The notes under the pieces were generated by a model. The model was given only the letters and a program-made list of their open reading frames with translations. It was not told the DNA's origin and searched no databases. Both the position numbers and the translations under genes were made by a program. A DNA stretch of 64,000 nucleotides from NCBI GenBank assembly GCA_910585665.1, contig CAJUFI010000001.1, positions 1-64,000 on the forward strand, in the 5' to 3' direction. This document shows, piece after piece, positions 7,163-16,074 of this stretch (position 1 is its first letter; every line of letters begins with the position of its first letter). Source of the stretch: an uncultured Acetatifactor sp. GTDB taxonomy: Bacteria > Bacillota > Clostridia > Lachnospirales > Lachnospiraceae.

Positions 7163-9439
7163 TCAAAAATCAAAATCGAAGTCCCCCAGGCTCTCCGCCA
7201 GTTCCTTCTCTTCCACCTGGTTCAGCTGGGCATTCAGCGCTTCGCTGACATCCTGTCTGTTCAGGCCCCATATCTCGCCCAGGTTTTCCGCGATGGCATC
7301 CTTCTCCATGGAGGTGAAATCCGCAAAGGCCCGGCGCAGAAAAATAAGCGCCCGCTTGAATTCCTCATCGTCAAGCCCGTTCAGGTATTCGTCCAGGCTC
7401 TCCCAGAGGGACAGCCGCGCAATCAGCGCATAGCGGTTCTTCATGGCAAGCCCCTCGAACCACCCCGCCCCCAGCTGGGCCGGAACGCCCCGTGAAAGCC
7501 TGCGCTGCACTTCCAGGCGCAAAGCCTCCCCGTCCGCAAGCCCCCGCTCCAGACGGATCGCCATGGCATAACCGGAAAGCTTCGTGTTCAGATCGTCCCG
7601 CTCCGCCACTTCCCGCAGCGCGCCGTTCCAGGCTTCCGCGTCCAGGAAATCATGCGCCAGGGCGGCGCTGTTCAGCTGTTCGATTGCTTCTGCCATGGCC
7701 TTTGCCGCTTCGTCGTCGCAGACGCATTCGCCGGGCAGAATCAGACAGGCGCGGAAGAAGACCTGTTGTAAAATCGGCTTTAACGGCTCCGAGTCAAGCT
7801 GTCGGATATCTCCGTACTGCAGAATCACCGAAAGGCTCCGGGACACTGCTGCCAGCTCAATCACCGACGCCGCGTCCACGGCCATGGCCTGCAGCGCGGC
7901 GGTGGCATAGACTGCTGCCTGGGCCATCCCGCAGGAGAAGGCGTCCTCGATGACCTGTGCCGCCTGGCCCATGTTCGGGGCCTGTTCCACCCGTTCCTTC
8001 ATGGAAAAGGATGCCGCCTGGGCCACCGTGTCCCCCCGTAATGCCGCTTCCACCAGCTCGATTTCCGCTTCCGGCGTCCACCGCAGACTCCAGTGCTCCG
8101 CCCAGGTGGCGTTGTCCTGTTTTACCGTCTCCTGTTTCGCGAAGCTGACCCCCAGGACGCGGAGACGATGCAGGAAAAAGGAGCGGTGCAGATCAAGGAA
8201 CGCCGCGGCCTTTGTGGACACATTTCGGTTCTCCCGCAGGTCCAGCGCAAGCTCCTGCTGGGTGATGTCGCGGTATTTCTCCAGCTTCAGCTCCTTCAAT
8301 TTCCGATAAAAGTCCTCCTGGATGCTGGTGCGGCTCACGCCGTCCGGCAAGGAGCCAATCAATGTGCCGATCTCCGTATCCGCCATGGCCAGGGTGATTT
8401 CGGAAAAGCTGCCGCCGCCCAGACAGGTCACTGCCGCGTCCCGGAGATCCCGCAGGGCCGGAATCCCGCTGCTGCCCCGGAGCTTTGCCAGCGCCGCCGA
8501 CAGCTGCACCGCTTCTATGACCTGTGCGGAGGAGACGGGATTGCCGTGCTCCCTCTGAAAGCCCGCGATACGGCTCAAATAGCTGCGGGCTGGATAGGAA
8601 AGGTCGGCTTTTCCGATTCCCTCCCATAAAAGCGCATAATAAGCCGGGGCCTTGTTGCCCGCCCCGTAGCCCGCCCGGGTGGAAAGGCGGTAATAGGAGT
8701 ACGGCATCAGCGTGTGGCTGGCTTCCAGGCGCGGCAGGGAAGCCAGCTCCTTGTCCGTCATGGCGGCCTGCTCGTCCAGAAGCCCGGCCACATGGTAGGA
8801 ACCGGTAACTACAACAATATCTTCCGGCGAGAATCCCTCTGCCACAGCCTCCTGGATTTTCCGGCGCATGAACGCCTCCCTGACCAGGATTTCCGGGCGG
8901 TCCTCGTCGCTGTCCTCCTCCAGCGCCCGCAGTTCGCTTCCGAAAATCCGCGCGCCGCTGTGATACGCCTGCGTGTCGCCGGTATGCTCCATGGTGCGCT
9001 CCCAGAAGGTCTCATGCCCGTCCTCCCCTGCCTGACGGTCCAGAAGCCCGTAGACGTTCATGCGCTCCTCCTCCCCGTTATCCGCGGCCTTCCCGCCCGG
9101 CGCGTGCTCCGGCAGAGCCAGGAACACCTCCGACGGCAGATCCATGAAACGGCATTCCTTCCCGTGCTCATGGGCCCAGAGAACCGCCTGGTATTCCGGG
9201 GAATACTCCGCGAAGGGGTACAGAATCGTCCGCACCGGCGCCTCCTTGGTGTAGGCCAGCACCGCTATGGGCGGCGTTACCTCGGGATTGGAAAACCACT
9301 GCAGCGTGTCGTCAAAATCGCAGGGCCCCTCCACCAGCACCAGCCGGGGATTCTTTTCCGAGAGAAATTGTTTCAGATGCCAGGCTCCGGCCGGGGAGAG
9401 ATGCCGGACGCCGAATATATGTGGATGATCCAGATTCAT
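7163..9439 (-). CDS. DUF5682 (TraB/ChaN-like) protein
   Basis: A 758-residue cytoplasmic protein. The N-terminus has the DUF5682 signature: IFGVRHLSPAGAWHL at 8-22, then LVLVEGPCDFDDTL at 33-46. A later strand-loop, IVVVTGSYHVAG at about residue 215, recalls the GxxHxxxL and GxxH motifs of TraB/PrgY, ChaN and erythromycin-esterase-like folds (a family relation I infer). The remaining 500 residues are helical. Its biochemical activity is not established to my knowledge. GAGGAG lies just upstream of the ATG. It sits between the MoxR ATPase (61-base gap) and the VWA gene (43-base gap). Confidence 0.82.
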   Translation of the reverse strand: MNLDHPHIFGVRHLSPAGAWHLKQFLSEKNPRLVLVEGPCDFDDTLQWFSNPEVTPPIAVLAYTKEAPVRTILYPFAEYSPEYQAVLWAHEHGKECRFMDLPSEVFLALPEHAPGGKAADNGEEERMNVYGLLDRQAGEDGHETFWERTMEHTGDTQAYHSGARIFGSELRALEEDSDEDRPEILVREAFMRRKIQEAVAEGFSPEDIVVVTGSYHVAGLLDEQAAMTDKELASLPRLEASHTLMPYSYYRLSTRAGYGAGNKAPAYYALLWEGIGKADLSYPARSYLSRIAGFQREHGNPVSSAQVIEAVQLSAALAKLRGSSGIPALRDLRDAAVTCLGGGSFSEITLAMADTEIGTLIGSLPDGVSRTSIQEDFYRKLKELKLEKYRDITQQELALDLRENRNVSTKAAAFLDLHRSFFLHRLRVLGVSFAKQETVKQDNATWAEHWSLRWTPEAEIELVEAALRGDTVAQAASFSMKERVEQAPNMGQAAQVIEDAFSCGMAQAAVYATAALQAMAVDAASVIELAAVSRSLSVILQYGDIRQLDSEPLKPILQQVFFRACLILPGECVCDDEAAKAMAEAIEQLNSAALAHDFLDAEAWNGALREVAERDDLNTKLSGYAMAIRLERGLADGEALRLEVQRRLSRGVPAQLGAGWFEGLAMKNRYALIARLSLWESLDEYLNGLDDEEFKRALIFLRRAFADFTSMEKDAIAENLGEIWGLNRQDVSEALNAQLNQVEEKELAESLGDFDFDF

Positions 9440-9500
9440 AGTCTCCTCTCAATCCGCCGCCCCGGATTTCGGAAGCGGCCTTCCTGTCCGGTTTTCGGCT

Positions 9501-10583
9501 TCACAGCAATTCACTGCACGCCTTGTACAGCCCGCTCCACTTGGAACCGCGCTTTTTCATCACATGCTCCAGATATTCCTTCCAGGCCACGGCGTCCTTG
9601 TCCTCGTCCTTGATGATCGCCCCCTGGAGCGCGGCGGCCAGGTCCGCCTGGCTGATCTGGCCGTTGCCGAAGCTTCCCGCCAACGCCATGCTGTTGCACA
9701 AAAGCGAGATTGCCTCCGCCGTGGAGAGCACGCCGCTGGTCCCTTTTACCTTCTGGCTGCGGTCGCAGGTCTCACCGCATCTGAGTTCACGGAAAATCGT
9801 ACATACTTTCTCCACGGTCTCCTCCTCCGGCAGCGCGGAATTCAGATCCAGGCCCGCCGAAAGCTGCGCCACTCTCGTGCGCACAATCTCCATCTCGGAC
9901 TCCAGATCCGCCGGAGCCGGCAGCACCACGATATTGAAACGCCGCTTCAACGCCGCGCTCATCTCGTTGACCCCTTTGTCCCTGGTGTTCGCCGTGGCAA
10001 TCACCGAGAAGCCCTTCTTCGCCGCGATTTCCGTATTCAGCTCCGGAACGGAAATCCGCTTTTCCGACAGGATGGAAATCAGTGCGTCCTGGACTTCGGA
10101 AGCGCAGCGGGAGATTTCCTCCAAGCGGGCAATCGAACCGGTCTCCATGGCGGTGAAGACAGGGCTCTTCAGCATGGCGGCTTCAGAGGGCCCCTGGGCC
10201 AGCAGCATAGCGTAATTCCACGAGTAGCGCAGCTGCTCCTCGGTGGTGCCCGCGGTGCCCTGAATCACTTTAGTGGAGTCGCCGTTGATTGCCGCGCAGA
10301 GATGTTCGGACAGCCAGCTTTTGGCCGTGCCCGGCTCTCCGATCAGCAGCAGCGCCCGGTCAGTGACAAGGGTGGCAATGGCGATTTCCACCAGGCGTTC
10401 ATGGCCGATGTACTTCGGCGTGATGGAGGTGCGCCCTACCTTTCCGCCGCAGATATAGGTGCGCACGGAGCGGGGGGACATTTTCCAGCCCGTGGGGACC
10501 GGGTCTTTCTCCGCCGCAATCAGCGCGTCAATCTCCTTTTGAAACAGTTGTTCTGCCGGTAATCTCAATATTTCCTGATTCAT
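9501..10583 (-). CDS. MoxR-type AAA+ ATPase
   Basis: A 360-residue AAA+ ATPase. Walker A is GEPGTAKS (82-89). The Walker B region reads IARLEEISR (151-159), with two glutamates where many family members have Asp-Glu. Sensor 1 is ATANTRD (196-202) and the arginine finger region is ALKRRF (211-216). A QDALISILSEK block between Walker B and sensor 1 is typical of MoxR proteins. These ATPases remodel or insert cofactors into partners together with VWA proteins. The start at 10583 follows a GAGG; a longer in-frame form begins with a basic stretch lacking homology. It is the middle gene of the five-gene block. Confidence 0.9.
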   Translation of the reverse strand: MNQEILRLPAEQLFQKEIDALIAAEKDPVPTGWKMSPRSVRTYICGGKVGRTSITPKYIGHERLVEIAIATLVTDRALLLIGEPGTAKSWLSEHLCAAINGDSTKVIQGTAGTTEEQLRYSWNYAMLLAQGPSEAAMLKSPVFTAMETGSIARLEEISRCASEVQDALISILSEKRISVPELNTEIAAKKGFSVIATANTRDKGVNEMSAALKRRFNIVVLPAPADLESEMEIVRTRVAQLSAGLDLNSALPEEETVEKVCTIFRELRCGETCDRSQKVKGTSGVLSTAEAISLLCNSMALAGSFGNGQISQADLAAALQGAIIKDEDKDAVAWKEYLEHVMKKRGSKWSGLYKACSELL

Positions 10584-10660
10584 AATATATACCTCGTCCC
10601 TCTTCCTTTTCATGAAAAGTATGAATATGTATGATTACGCCGTCAACCTCCACGCGCCCC

Positions 10661-12604
10661 TTACAGCCCGTTCTGCAGCCAGCGCTGATAGCTTGCCTCG
10701 TTCCAGTTCTGTACCTTGATCTTGCCGCTGTTCACCAGCTCCGGGATCAGGGATGCTTCCGCCAGCTTCGCCTCCAGGCTTCCCGGCATTTCCCGGATAT
10801 AATACTCCAGCTCCCACATGGACACCTTCGGTCTAGCCTGGGCAAAGTGCACCAAAAGCCCCTCACAGCGGGTACAGCCGCAGCGTTTCAGGGCGTACAG
10901 GTAGACGTCCCTCTCCGTTCGGGTAAGGGCCCTTTTGAAGAAATAGGCTTCCAGCGTCTCACAGACCTCTTTGTCCCCGGGGTCGAAGAGCTTCGCCAGC
11001 TTCCCATCGATTTCGGAATCATTGCAGCGCAGCAAAAGCTCCAGGAACCGCCCCTTTATCCCAAGCTGAATCGGAAGGCGGTAGATATGCTCCCGCCCCT
11101 CCACTTCGCTGAACAGGGAGGTCTGCAGGAAAAAGTCCCCCGTGGCTTCCTCAAGCACAAGATAGTCCAGCGTCTCCGCCAGGAAGTGGTAGGGAATCGA
11201 TTGCCTGCCGAAAAGCTGTTCCTCCAGCCAGGGGATCCAGTCCGTGCCGTCCCCGGCAATGAGCTTCGCCAGGAACGCCGTCGGGAAATACTGCTTGCGC
11301 CCGTCCGGGCCTTCATAGAGGGCATCGGCCAGGGCCAGCAAGTCCCTCTCCGGACTGCGGATCATGGAAGCGCAGACCGTCCACAGAACGCACATATGGA
11401 GCGGGCTGCCGTACTTTCCGGCGTGATTTGCGATGTCCTGGATCGCACGGCATACCTCCGGGCCGTTCTTCCCGAAGAGGGCGTACTCCGTGGCAGCGAT
11501 GCACTTGGTCTCCAGGGCCTTTGCCTCTTCCTCAAGCGCCTTTTTGCTTTTCTTGCTGCCCTTCTCTTCTTTCGCGTCCTTTTCGTCTGCGCCGGTTTCT
11601 TTCCCTGACTTTCCCTCCAGCACTGCCAGCAGCTGTTCCTGGGCGCCCCGCGCCGCCAGACGCGCCGCCCAGGGTGCCTGGCTCATCTGCAGATAATACA
11701 TCACGTCCAGGGGCTTTTTCCGGAACATCTCCTCGAAAATCGCCTGAACGGTTTCCGTATCGTTACAGGCAAGGGCGTGGTAGACTGCCTTTTTGGCATT
11801 GCCCTTCTCGGTCTTCCGCATGCCGTCCAGCCGCTCTATGTTCTCCGGGCTGTGGCGCAGCGCCAGGATCAGGTTCTGCCGCAGCTCCCCTTCCGCCAGC
11901 TCCAGCTGCTTTAGATAAAAATCATTGGCCGCCCCGCCCATCCAATGGTCGATGATTTGCAGCCGACGTACCATTTCCTTCTTTCCCTTAGGGTCGAAGT
12001 CCCGCATCAGCAGCGGCACCACATCCGCCCCGTCCTCCAGCAGCCAGTCCCGCACATCATCGGCCAGCTCTCCGTAGGACGCGCCCAGGGCCCGCACCAT
12101 CGCAGCCCGGACACGGTAATCCTGAAAAAGCGCCGGACGGTTCTGATGGCATTCATGCACGAAGGAATAATGCCCGCTGCCCGAGGTGGTCAGCGCCTCC
12201 TGCAATGGCTTCAAAGCGGAATAGGGCACATCGGACAGAATCCGGCCCTGCCTTGCCGCGGCAGCCGTCTCTGCTCCGCCTTCCGCGTTCCCCGGGAAGC
12301 CCTCCGCAAAAACCGGCACCATCTCCCCGGCCACGCCCACTGCCCCCTGGGTGCAGCAGACTGCGTCCACCAGGGTGATGGCATCCAGCAGAATGCCCTC
12401 CTTGCCATCCGTCCCCCCGCCTCCCGTGGCAATCAGGCTGCGGCACAATTCTCCCACTTTCGCAAAAACCGGGGCAGCCTTCTCCAGGGGAGCCATCGCT
12501 TCCACTGCCCTCTTCAACCTGAAATCCTCCGCCAGCAGATTGGTTCCGGCAATCATCGCCGTGCGCAGGCGGTCACGCAATTCATAAATCGGTGTAATAT
12601 CCAT
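10661..12604 (-). CDS. Large alpha-helical (HEAT/DUF5691-like) cluster protein
   Basis: A 647-residue cytoplasmic protein, almost entirely predicted helical. Repeated helix pairs of roughly 35-45 residues suggest an alpha-solenoid. A charged Lys/Glu linker lies at about residues 330-360. Two close cysteines lie in CGCTRCEG near residue 585. I do not see a catalytic motif. In related clusters this position holds a DUF5691 or HEAT-repeat protein (from memory), probably a scaffold or substrate-binding part. GAGAGGTAGG precedes the ATG. A minisatellite separates it from the upstream SWIM gene, and 77 bases separate it from the MoxR gene. Confidence 0.7.
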   Translation of the reverse strand: MDITPIYELRDRLRTAMIAGTNLLAEDFRLKRAVEAMAPLEKAAPVFAKVGELCRSLIATGGGGTDGKEGILLDAITLVDAVCCTQGAVGVAGEMVPVFAEGFPGNAEGGAETAAAARQGRILSDVPYSALKPLQEALTTSGSGHYSFVHECHQNRPALFQDYRVRAAMVRALGASYGELADDVRDWLLEDGADVVPLLMRDFDPKGKKEMVRRLQIIDHWMGGAANDFYLKQLELAEGELRQNLILALRHSPENIERLDGMRKTEKGNAKKAVYHALACNDTETVQAIFEEMFRKKPLDVMYYLQMSQAPWAARLAARGAQEQLLAVLEGKSGKETGADEKDAKEEKGSKKSKKALEEEAKALETKCIAATEYALFGKNGPEVCRAIQDIANHAGKYGSPLHMCVLWTVCASMIRSPERDLLALADALYEGPDGRKQYFPTAFLAKLIAGDGTDWIPWLEEQLFGRQSIPYHFLAETLDYLVLEEATGDFFLQTSLFSEVEGREHIYRLPIQLGIKGRFLELLLRCNDSEIDGKLAKLFDPGDKEVCETLEAYFFKRALTRTERDVYLYALKRCGCTRCEGLLVHFAQARPKVSMWELEYYIREMPGSLEAKLAEASLIPELVNSGKIKVQNWNEASYQRWLQNGL

Positions 12605-12682
12605 GTTTCCTACCTCTCTTCATTTCAGTTTCACGTTTTCCAGGAGATAACGCCACGAAATTTCGCATGTTCTCAGAGACCT

Positions 12683-12768
12683 CCAGGCTTATGCACGCTT
12701 TCTTTTCTTCCAGGAGACTTCCAGGCTTATGCGAAGTTTCGCTTCTTCCAGGGGCATCCAGGCTTATG
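12683..12768. repeat. Short tandem repeat between SWIM and helical-protein genes
   Basis: The 11-mer CCAGGCTTATG occurs at 12683-12693, 12721-12731 and 12758-12768, a period of 38 then 37 bases. The intervening sequence (a pyrimidine-rich stretch ending CTTCCAGG) is also largely repeated. It lies in the 205-base gap between two genes of the five-gene cluster. No terminator-like T-run follows. Confidence 0.8.
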
Positions 12769-12809
12769 GAATCCCAGGTTGCCTGTGGGACGCCCCCCCG
12801 GATACCCGC

Positions 12810-14273
12810 TCAATACAACAACCGCACCACGTTATGTTCCGTCACGATGCTCAGCGGCTGCAGCTTCAGCCTGCGCTGGGGCCCGTCATAATAGAAGGCC
12901 CCCAGGAGCACCTGGTCTCTCAGAAGGCCGTTCCCCGGCAGCAGGGAAATCCGCTCCACCGATGGCTCGATTCCCGGCGCGTCCCCCAGCATGATCGTCT
13001 CTCCCGCGGCATTCTTCAGCACATAGGAGTCGCCGTTCCTGCCGATTTCCGAAAAGGCCACCAGGCGGATGAAAAACGGATCCGCGATGGCGTTCTTCAG
13101 GGTATTCTTCACGCTCTTTGTCTCCGCGGCCAGGGAGGACACCGCCATCCGGCGCAGAGCGGCCAGATCCTCCTCGGATACGTCCCGGAACTGAGCGCCG
13201 TTCCACCGCACGCGAAGGTTCCCCTGCCCCGGGTAGCATGCCGCGGAATCCACATGGGCCACTCCGAAGACGGAATCTTCTTCTTTTACGTATTTCAGCG
13301 CTTTGACCGGACGGTAGTTCATGGTCATGTATATGGTTCCGTCCGTCAGGTCTGCCCATGCCCCGGCATCGATATATTCCCTGCGGGCCCCGTCATAGAC
13401 GCACCAGAAAGAAAGCTGCATCAGATCCGCGTTGGAAAGGGTCTTCCCCAGCGCCTCCAGCTCCGTCAGCTTCCATATCCCGCCCAGCTCTTCGTAGAGC
13501 TCGTTGTCATCCGGCGCTTCCGCCCCTTTCTCCAGCTTATCCGCCAGATACAGCTTTGATTTCTTCACCAGCGTCCAGAATTTTTCCAGGACAGAGATGG
13601 CGCTGTCGTAATGCTTCTCGTCCCCGTCCTTCTGGAAGGCGGCGATTTCCAGGATCAGTCCGTTCAGGAGCCGCTGGGGCCCGGGCAGGTAGTAATCGCC
13701 CAGCTGTTTGGAGAGCTGCTCGTAGGTCTTCAGCGCCGTGCCGCCCATGGTGCCGAGCCCCGCCTTCACCAAATCCTTCACCAGCTTATCCGCCAGGTCC
13801 AGACCTTCCAGCTGTTTCTTGAGTTTCTTCGCCCGGGCGGCTTTTGCGGATTTTTCCGATGCGGCTTTCTTCTTCGCCGCCTCTTCCTCCGTCAGAGGAG
13901 CCTTTTCCCCGCCTTCCGCATCCTCCTTTTTCCCCGCCTTTCTCGCCCGCTTCTTCAGAATATCCTCGGGAATCTCACAGGTGCCGAAGGCCTTGCCCGC
14001 CGCGATTTCATACAGAAGGGCCAATCCGTGCTTACAGGGGAACTGGCGGCTGGGACAGGAGCAGCGGCACACGGGAGCGCCAGGCTCGATGAAATCTACT
14101 GTGGTTATGTAGTTGCTCTTTCCGCTGCCGGTGCATTCGCCGAGATAAAAGGTGTCATCCGCGGAGCGTTCCAGGCGGACAAAACCGCCCTTTGCGGAGA
14201 TTTTCTTGCCGTTGGACGCCGCCGCTGCATTGGGCGCCATGGCCTGAATCTGCTGTTCGGTTATATTTTGCAT
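12810..14273 (-). CDS. SWIM zinc-finger protein, first gene of the MoxR/VWA cluster
   Basis: A 487-residue protein. A SWIM zinc finger (C-x-C-x6-C-x-H) is formed by C71, C73, C80 and H82 in CRCSCPSRQFPCKH, followed by a helix at 83-95. Residues about 105-150 are a highly charged Lys/Glu/Ala coiled region, and the rest is a mixed helical domain of unknown fold. SWIM domains bind nucleic acid or protein, and this type is found beside MoxR/VWA genes. GGAGG lies five bases before the ATG. It is the first gene of the five-gene minus-strand block, with a promoter candidate at 14334-14363. Confidence 0.88.
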   Translation of the reverse strand: MQNITEQQIQAMAPNAAAASNGKKISAKGGFVRLERSADDTFYLGECTGSGKSNYITTVDFIEPGAPVCRCSCPSRQFPCKHGLALLYEIAAGKAFGTCEIPEDILKKRARKAGKKEDAEGGEKAPLTEEEAAKKKAASEKSAKAARAKKLKKQLEGLDLADKLVKDLVKAGLGTMGGTALKTYEQLSKQLGDYYLPGPQRLLNGLILEIAAFQKDGDEKHYDSAISVLEKFWTLVKKSKLYLADKLEKGAEAPDDNELYEELGGIWKLTELEALGKTLSNADLMQLSFWCVYDGARREYIDAGAWADLTDGTIYMTMNYRPVKALKYVKEEDSVFGVAHVDSAACYPGQGNLRVRWNGAQFRDVSEEDLAALRRMAVSSLAAETKSVKNTLKNAIADPFFIRLVAFSEIGRNGDSYVLKNAAGETIMLGDAPGIEPSVERISLLPGNGLLRDQVLLGAFYYDGPQRRLKLQPLSIVTEHNVVRLLY

Positions 14274-14333
14274 AATACCTCCATTCCGTTCTGAGAACTG
14301 TTGATATCATTATATGGCTCTTGGAATAAGACC

Positions 14334-14363
14334 ATTATATCATACTGGAAATGCCCTATACAA
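14334..14363 (-). promoter_or_regulatory. Promoter candidate for the SWIM-MoxR-VWA cluster
   Basis: On the minus strand TTGTAT (14358-14363), an 18-base spacer and a perfect TATAAT (14334-14339) lie about 60 bases upstream of the SWIM start codon. A TTGACA is also present further upstream near 14385 but is poorly spaced to any -10. This is the only promoter-like sequence I see ahead of the five genes. Confidence 0.55.
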
Positions 14364-14414
14364 CCCTGATTTACATCGTGCTGTCAAAGTGTGGCCGAGA
14401 TGGTCCGGGACAGG

Positions 14415-14451
14415 AAAAAAGCCGCAGCAAGGCGCGCGGCCAAGCTGTGGC
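14415..14451 (-). terminator. Rho-independent terminator of metY
   Basis: On the minus strand GCCACAGC (14444-14451) pairs with GCTGCGGC (14421-14428), with one mismatch, across a GC-rich loop. It is followed directly by six T (14415-14420). It lies 27 bases after the metY stop codon. Confidence 0.75.
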
Positions 14452-14477
14452 TTCTTTCGGGAGGGTTCGCTCCATAT

Positions 14478-15761
14478 CTATTTTACGGCAGCAAAGCCTT
14501 TCTCCAGATCTGCCAGGATGTCATCGATATGCTCTGTGCCGATGGAGAGGCGGATGGTGTTTGGCTTGATGCCCTGGTCTTCCAGCTCCTGGGCGGTCAG
14601 CTGGGAATGGGTGGTGGTGGCCGGGTGGATCACCAGGCTCTTCACGTCCGCCACGTTGGCCAACAGGGAGAAGATTTCCAGGTGGTCAATAAATTTATGG
14701 GCTTCCTCCTGGCCGCCCTTGATTTCAAAGGTGAAGATGGAAGCGCCGCCGTTGGGGAAGTATTTCTGATAGAGGGCGTTGTCCGGGTGGTCAGGCAGCG
14801 AAGGGTGGTTCACATGCTCTACCTGGGGGTGTCCCGCAAGGTATTCCACCACTTTCTTCGTGTTCTCCGCATGGCGCTCCAGGCGTAAGGAAAGGGTCTC
14901 CACGCCCTGCAGAAGCAGAAACGCGTTGAAGGGGGAGATGGCGGCTCCTGTGTCCCGCAGAAGGATGGCCCTGATATAGGTCACGAAAGCCGCAGGCCCC
15001 GCCGCGTCTACGAAAGAGACGCCGTGGTAGCTGGGGTTCGCGTCCGCGATGGCGGGATATTTCCCGCTGGCCTTCCAGTCGAACTTTCCGGAATCCACGA
15101 TGATGCCGCCCAGGGTGGTTCCGTGGCCGCCGATGAACTTGGTGGCGGAGTGGACTACGATATCCGCGCCGTGCTCGATGGGGCGGATCAGGTACGGGGT
15201 GCCGAAGGTATTGTCGATGACAAGGGGCAGACCGTGGGCGTGGGCGATTTCGGCGATGGCATCGATGTCGGGGATGTCGCTGTTGGGATTGCCCAGGGTC
15301 TCCAGATAGACGGCTTTCGTGTCGGGCCGGATGGCGCCTTCCAGCTCTTTCAGGTCATGGGCATCCACGAAGGTGGCCGTGATGCCGTAATGGGGCAAAG
15401 TATGGGCCAGCAGGTTGTAGCTGCCCCCGTAGATTGTCTTCTGGGATACAATATGGCCGCCGTCCTGGGCCAGGGCCAGGATGGCATATGTAATGGCCGC
15501 CGCGCCGGAAGCCAGGGCCAGAGCCGCCACACCGCCTTCCAGGGCCGCCAGTCTCTTCTCCAGCACGTCCTGGGTGGAATTGGTCAGGCGGCCGTAGATA
15601 TTCCCGGCATCCGACAGATTGAAGCGGGCCGCCGCGTGGGCGGAATCCCGGAAGACATAGGAAGTGGTCTGGTAGATGGGCACCGCCCGGGCATCCGTGG
15701 CCGGGTCGGGCTGCTCCTGTCCTACGTGTAACTGAAGGGTTTCGAATTTATACTTGCTCAT
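14478..15761 (-). CDS. metY: O-acetylhomoserine sulfhydrylase (MetY)
   Basis: A PLP-dependent enzyme of the Cys/Met metabolism family that makes homocysteine from O-acetylhomoserine and sulfide (direct sulfhydrylation). It has 427 residues, the usual MetY length and longer than MetB/MetC (about 390). The N-terminal FETLQLHVGQEQPDPAT is typical of MetY. The PLP lysine is K208 in SATKFIGGHG; IYGRLTNST (55-63), an ALASGAAA block and DNTFGTPYL are also present. The start at 15761 has AAGGAGA just upstream; the longer in-frame extension covers the leader RNA. It is monocistronic, with its own terminator and a promoter divergent from the MATE gene. Confidence 0.95.
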   Translation of the reverse strand: MSKYKFETLQLHVGQEQPDPATDARAVPIYQTTSYVFRDSAHAAARFNLSDAGNIYGRLTNSTQDVLEKRLAALEGGVAALALASGAAAITYAILALAQDGGHIVSQKTIYGGSYNLLAHTLPHYGITATFVDAHDLKELEGAIRPDTKAVYLETLGNPNSDIPDIDAIAEIAHAHGLPLVIDNTFGTPYLIRPIEHGADIVVHSATKFIGGHGTTLGGIIVDSGKFDWKASGKYPAIADANPSYHGVSFVDAAGPAAFVTYIRAILLRDTGAAISPFNAFLLLQGVETLSLRLERHAENTKKVVEYLAGHPQVEHVNHPSLPDHPDNALYQKYFPNGGASIFTFEIKGGQEEAHKFIDHLEIFSLLANVADVKSLVIHPATTTHSQLTAQELEDQGIKPNTIRLSIGTEHIDDILADLEKGFAAVK

Positions 15762-15789
15762 GGCACTCTCCTTTTTTATCTTTTTTTTC

Positions 15790-15840
15790 AGATGCCTTAC
15801 CTCTGACCGAGCAATCTGCATCAACAGGGCTCCGGCATCT
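15790..15840 (-). ncRNA. Structured leader of metY
   Basis: The predicted metY leader is about 100 nt. In it AGATGCC (15834-15840 on the minus strand) pairs perfectly with GGCATCT (15790-15796), enclosing an inner GAGC/GCTC stem. An A-rich tract and then the ribosome-binding site follow immediately. The order of closing helix, A-rich strand and Shine-Dalgarno is what a small translational riboswitch would look like. It does not match the SAM-I (S-box) consensus I know. This leader, the two divergent promoters and the MATE leader make up the whole gene-free stretch 15762-16074. Confidence 0.4.
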
Positions 15841-15870
15841 TGAATTCTATTCCCTGGATCCATAGTCGAT

Positions 15871-15899
15871 ATGATACACCTATTAAACTACTATGTCAA
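15871..15899 (-). promoter_or_regulatory. Promoter of metY
   Basis: Minus strand: perfect TTGACA (15894-15899), 17-base spacer, TATCAT (15871-15876). The predicted transcript start near 15864 gives a leader of about 100 nt that contains the hairpin at 15790-15840. Confidence 0.75.
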
Positions 15900-15945
15900 T
15901 GGGTAATTAACATTTTTATGCATACATTTTTTAAAAAGTTTAAAG

Positions 15946-15974
15946 TTGCAGACGTCCCGGAATTCTGGTACAAT
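15946..15974 (+). promoter_or_regulatory. Promoter of the MATE transporter gene
   Basis: TTGCAG (15946-15951), 17-base spacer, TACAAT (15969-15974). It is back to back with the metY promoter, with 46 bases between the two -35 boxes, so a single regulator could affect both. Confidence 0.65.
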
Positions 15975-16074
15975 TCTTTAGGAATGTTTTAAGAATGAAG
16001 CAATAGAAGCAATCGCAGAAGGTCAGACAGCCGGCAGACGCAGGCCGGCACAGAAGGTCACAGGAGGTACCCAT

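Noticed and set aside
15762..15864. SAM-I riboswitch before metY
   Set aside because: The leader is too short and lacks the conserved S-box core. Kept only as an unclassified structured leader.
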